From: Reticulitermes lucifugus
Taxonomy: Eukaryota > Arthropoda > Insecta > Blattodea > Rhinotermitidae
Length of the DNA stretch: 23,138 bases
NCBI GenBank assembly: GCA_026260175.1
Contig: JAKCWW010004542.1
Span: forward strand, 508-23,645
Reading direction: 5' to 3'
Below, in pieces: positions 21,985-23,138 of the stretch. The notes beneath the pieces are model-generated. The model worked only from the letters and a program-made list of their open reading frames with translations. It was not told the origin of the DNA and searched no databases. Each line of letters begins with the position of its first letter. Position 1 is the stretch's first letter. The position numbers were made by a program, and so were the translations under genes.

Positions 21985-22083
21985 TGCTTCATGCTGAAGA
22001 TGGACGCACTACGGTCCACCGAAACATCAGCCATTTATTTACCAGACGAAACGGCGTAACATTTTATAAGACCTGCGCCTTCA
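21985..22083 (+). mobile_element. Solo relative of the foldback arms, with the best hammerhead-like core
   Basis: CTGAAGA (21994-22000), a TGGAC/GTCCA hairpin and CCGAAACATCAG (22019-22030) are followed by TTACCAGACGA and GGCGTAA. This is the same order as in the right arm of the element at 14966-15063 (GTGAAGATGGGAC, GTCCCGAAACGTCAG, TTACCACACGACGCTGCGTAA). There is no inverted partner nearby. TTCACAA at 21737-21743 and 22080-22086 could be flanking repeats but is short enough to be chance. Confidence 0.5.
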
Positions 22084-22847
22084 CAAAAACGGCTGTAAAC
22101 AACTAAAATCTTGCACAATTTCTAATTCGGCAGGAAGTCTGTACGAATCTTCTCTAAATCCACAGCAATGACAGGATTAAACCAGTAGCCATAAATCATA
22201 TTTTCAGCGCTACAATAGAAACAAACCAGGAAGATATATTACGGAAGTTTCATATTGCCATTGCCAGCGAAACAGATATACCTAGACACGTTTTTGTTTG
22301 ATTCGACAGGGGCAAGAATGCCTTATATCACTGTAAATTACCACGAACATTAACGAACAGACAACTGAACAGCCATTATTGTATCTCTGTTGGCTGTTTT
22401 CCTTTGAACTAATGTGCGTCACGGTTATTGTACGAACCGGCTATTACATGTAATTGGTGTTATATATTCACATATTCTTGTGTCAGAGAATCATCTCTAA
22501 TTACATTTAACCATTTTTCGTGGCAGAGGAACTAATAAATTAATAGGATATGCCTGGCTTTGTTTTTGTGTCACTTAAAATTTCAACTGCGAGGAAGGGC
22601 AAGTCGCGTTGAACATCAAACGAAAGCGGACTACAAACGAAAGCGAACAATCGTACAATGTACGGGAAATGAGCAGTAGAATAGGTCCAACCGTCGTAAA
22701 AGCGGGATGGTTAGTTGCGGTTCAGAAAATAAAGTGAAACTAAGTTGTTGAGTTCGTAATGTCTGCAGAACTTGTGCTACTCGCAGTCCGAGTTGTGTTA
22801 TCGTTTATTTATATATTTATCACCATTATATACTCATCACCAATTAT
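22084..22847. promoter_or_regulatory. CpG-rich stretch; possible promoter region of the minus-strand gene
   Basis: 31 CpG occur in 22081-22800, against 5 in an equal stretch at 10681-11400. The densest part is about 22585-22700. No exon is recognised. The position upstream of the minus-strand zinc-finger gene makes a promoter or 5' UTR plausible; it could equally be ordinary unmethylated intergenic DNA like 427-3020. Confidence 0.25.
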
Positions 22848-23138
22848 GGCTATATCCACGACGAGATTAAGAGAAGAATAACCTTGGGCAAAGCAGCAAT
22901 GGCAAAATTGACAAAAATTATGAAAGACTCAGGAGTTTCGACCAACACAAAAGTTAAGTTAGTGCAAACAATAGTTTTCCCAGCAGTGCTGTATGGATGC
23001 GAAAGCTGGACGTTAATGAAGGCAGACAAAAGGAAGCTAGATGCCTTCGAGCTATGGACGTGGAGAAGACTGCTTAGAATACCATGGACAGCAAGAAGGA
23101 CGAATGCATCGGTGATTAAACAAATTAAGCCCAGGCAC
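22848..23138 (+). mobile_element. 5'-truncated non-LTR retrotransposon (RTE-like), C-terminal reverse-transcriptase ORF fragment, runs off the window
   Basis: Frame 3 reads DEIKRRITLGKAAMAKL, then VLYGCESWTL, then FELWTWRRLLRIPWTARRTN, and is open to the end of the window. These are hallmark phrases of the region after the reverse-transcriptase catalytic core in RTE-class and related endonuclease/reverse-transcriptase LINEs, familiar from many animal genomes. The catalytic part and the endonuclease are absent: similarity begins near 22848-22863 although the frame stays open back to 22752, as expected of a 5'-truncated insertion. Its direction is opposite to the zinc-finger gene. The 3' end and target duplication lie outside. 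The fragment is not functional. Confidence 0.85.

Noticed and set aside
1..23138. CRISPR array, prokaryotic defence or phage system
   Set aside because: No regularly spaced direct repeats with spacers, no ribosome binding sites or operons; the spliced zinc-finger gene, SINEs and LINEs show an animal genome.

Overview
The window is eukaryotic nuclear DNA, most likely from an insect and probably a cockroach-like (Blattodea) genome. It is AT-rich and intron-bearing, rich in microsatellites, with tRNA-derived SINEs, 5'-truncated RTE-like LINEs, foldback elements and one spliced C2H2 zinc-finger gene. The species call is an impression from the repeat types, not a search. There is no operon structure, CRISPR array, rRNA, complete tRNA gene or bacterial or viral gene set.

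Layout. Bases 1-69 are the 3' end of a non-LTR retrotransposon. Bases 170-426 form a MITE-like element with 37-bp terminal inverted repeats. A gene-free, CpG-rich stretch follows to about 3 kb. A 31-bp 'micro' LINE insertion with a perfect 10-bp target duplication sits at 3450-3500. From about 5.1 to 8.5 kb there are three copies of one tRNA-derived SINE (5160-5410 and 7978-8190 on plus, 8195-8475 on minus); the last two lie tail to tail. Two foldback insertions (10242-10690 and 14810-15073) share one architecture: a 12-bp target duplication, a 32-37 nt unpaired tail, inverted arms of 140/137 bp or 98/98 bp, and a motif in each arm that resembles a hammerhead ribozyme core. A third, solo copy of that motif lies at 21985-22083. 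A small foldback with an internal tandem duplication is at 13839-14059.

The only confident host gene is on the minus strand at 17512-20067. It has two coding exons joined by a 300-bp GT-AG intron (18710-19009) that keeps the reading frame. Together they encode at least 751 residues: an acidic, Ser-rich N-terminal part with four spaced DTxDL motifs, an AT-hook-like basic patch, two C2H2 fingers, then ten more fingers, a basic cluster and a proline-rich tail. The product is very likely a nuclear DNA-binding regulator. The upstream exon(s) were not found. The window ends inside the C-terminal coding part of another RTE-like LINE (about 22848-23138, plus).

A broad feature is the CpG landscape. 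I counted 29 CpG in 1-720, 5 in 10681-11400 and 31 in 22081-22800. The CpG-poor interior would fit germline methylation of transcribed units, with the CpG-rich right edge close to where the zinc-finger gene promoter would be expected. This is inference.
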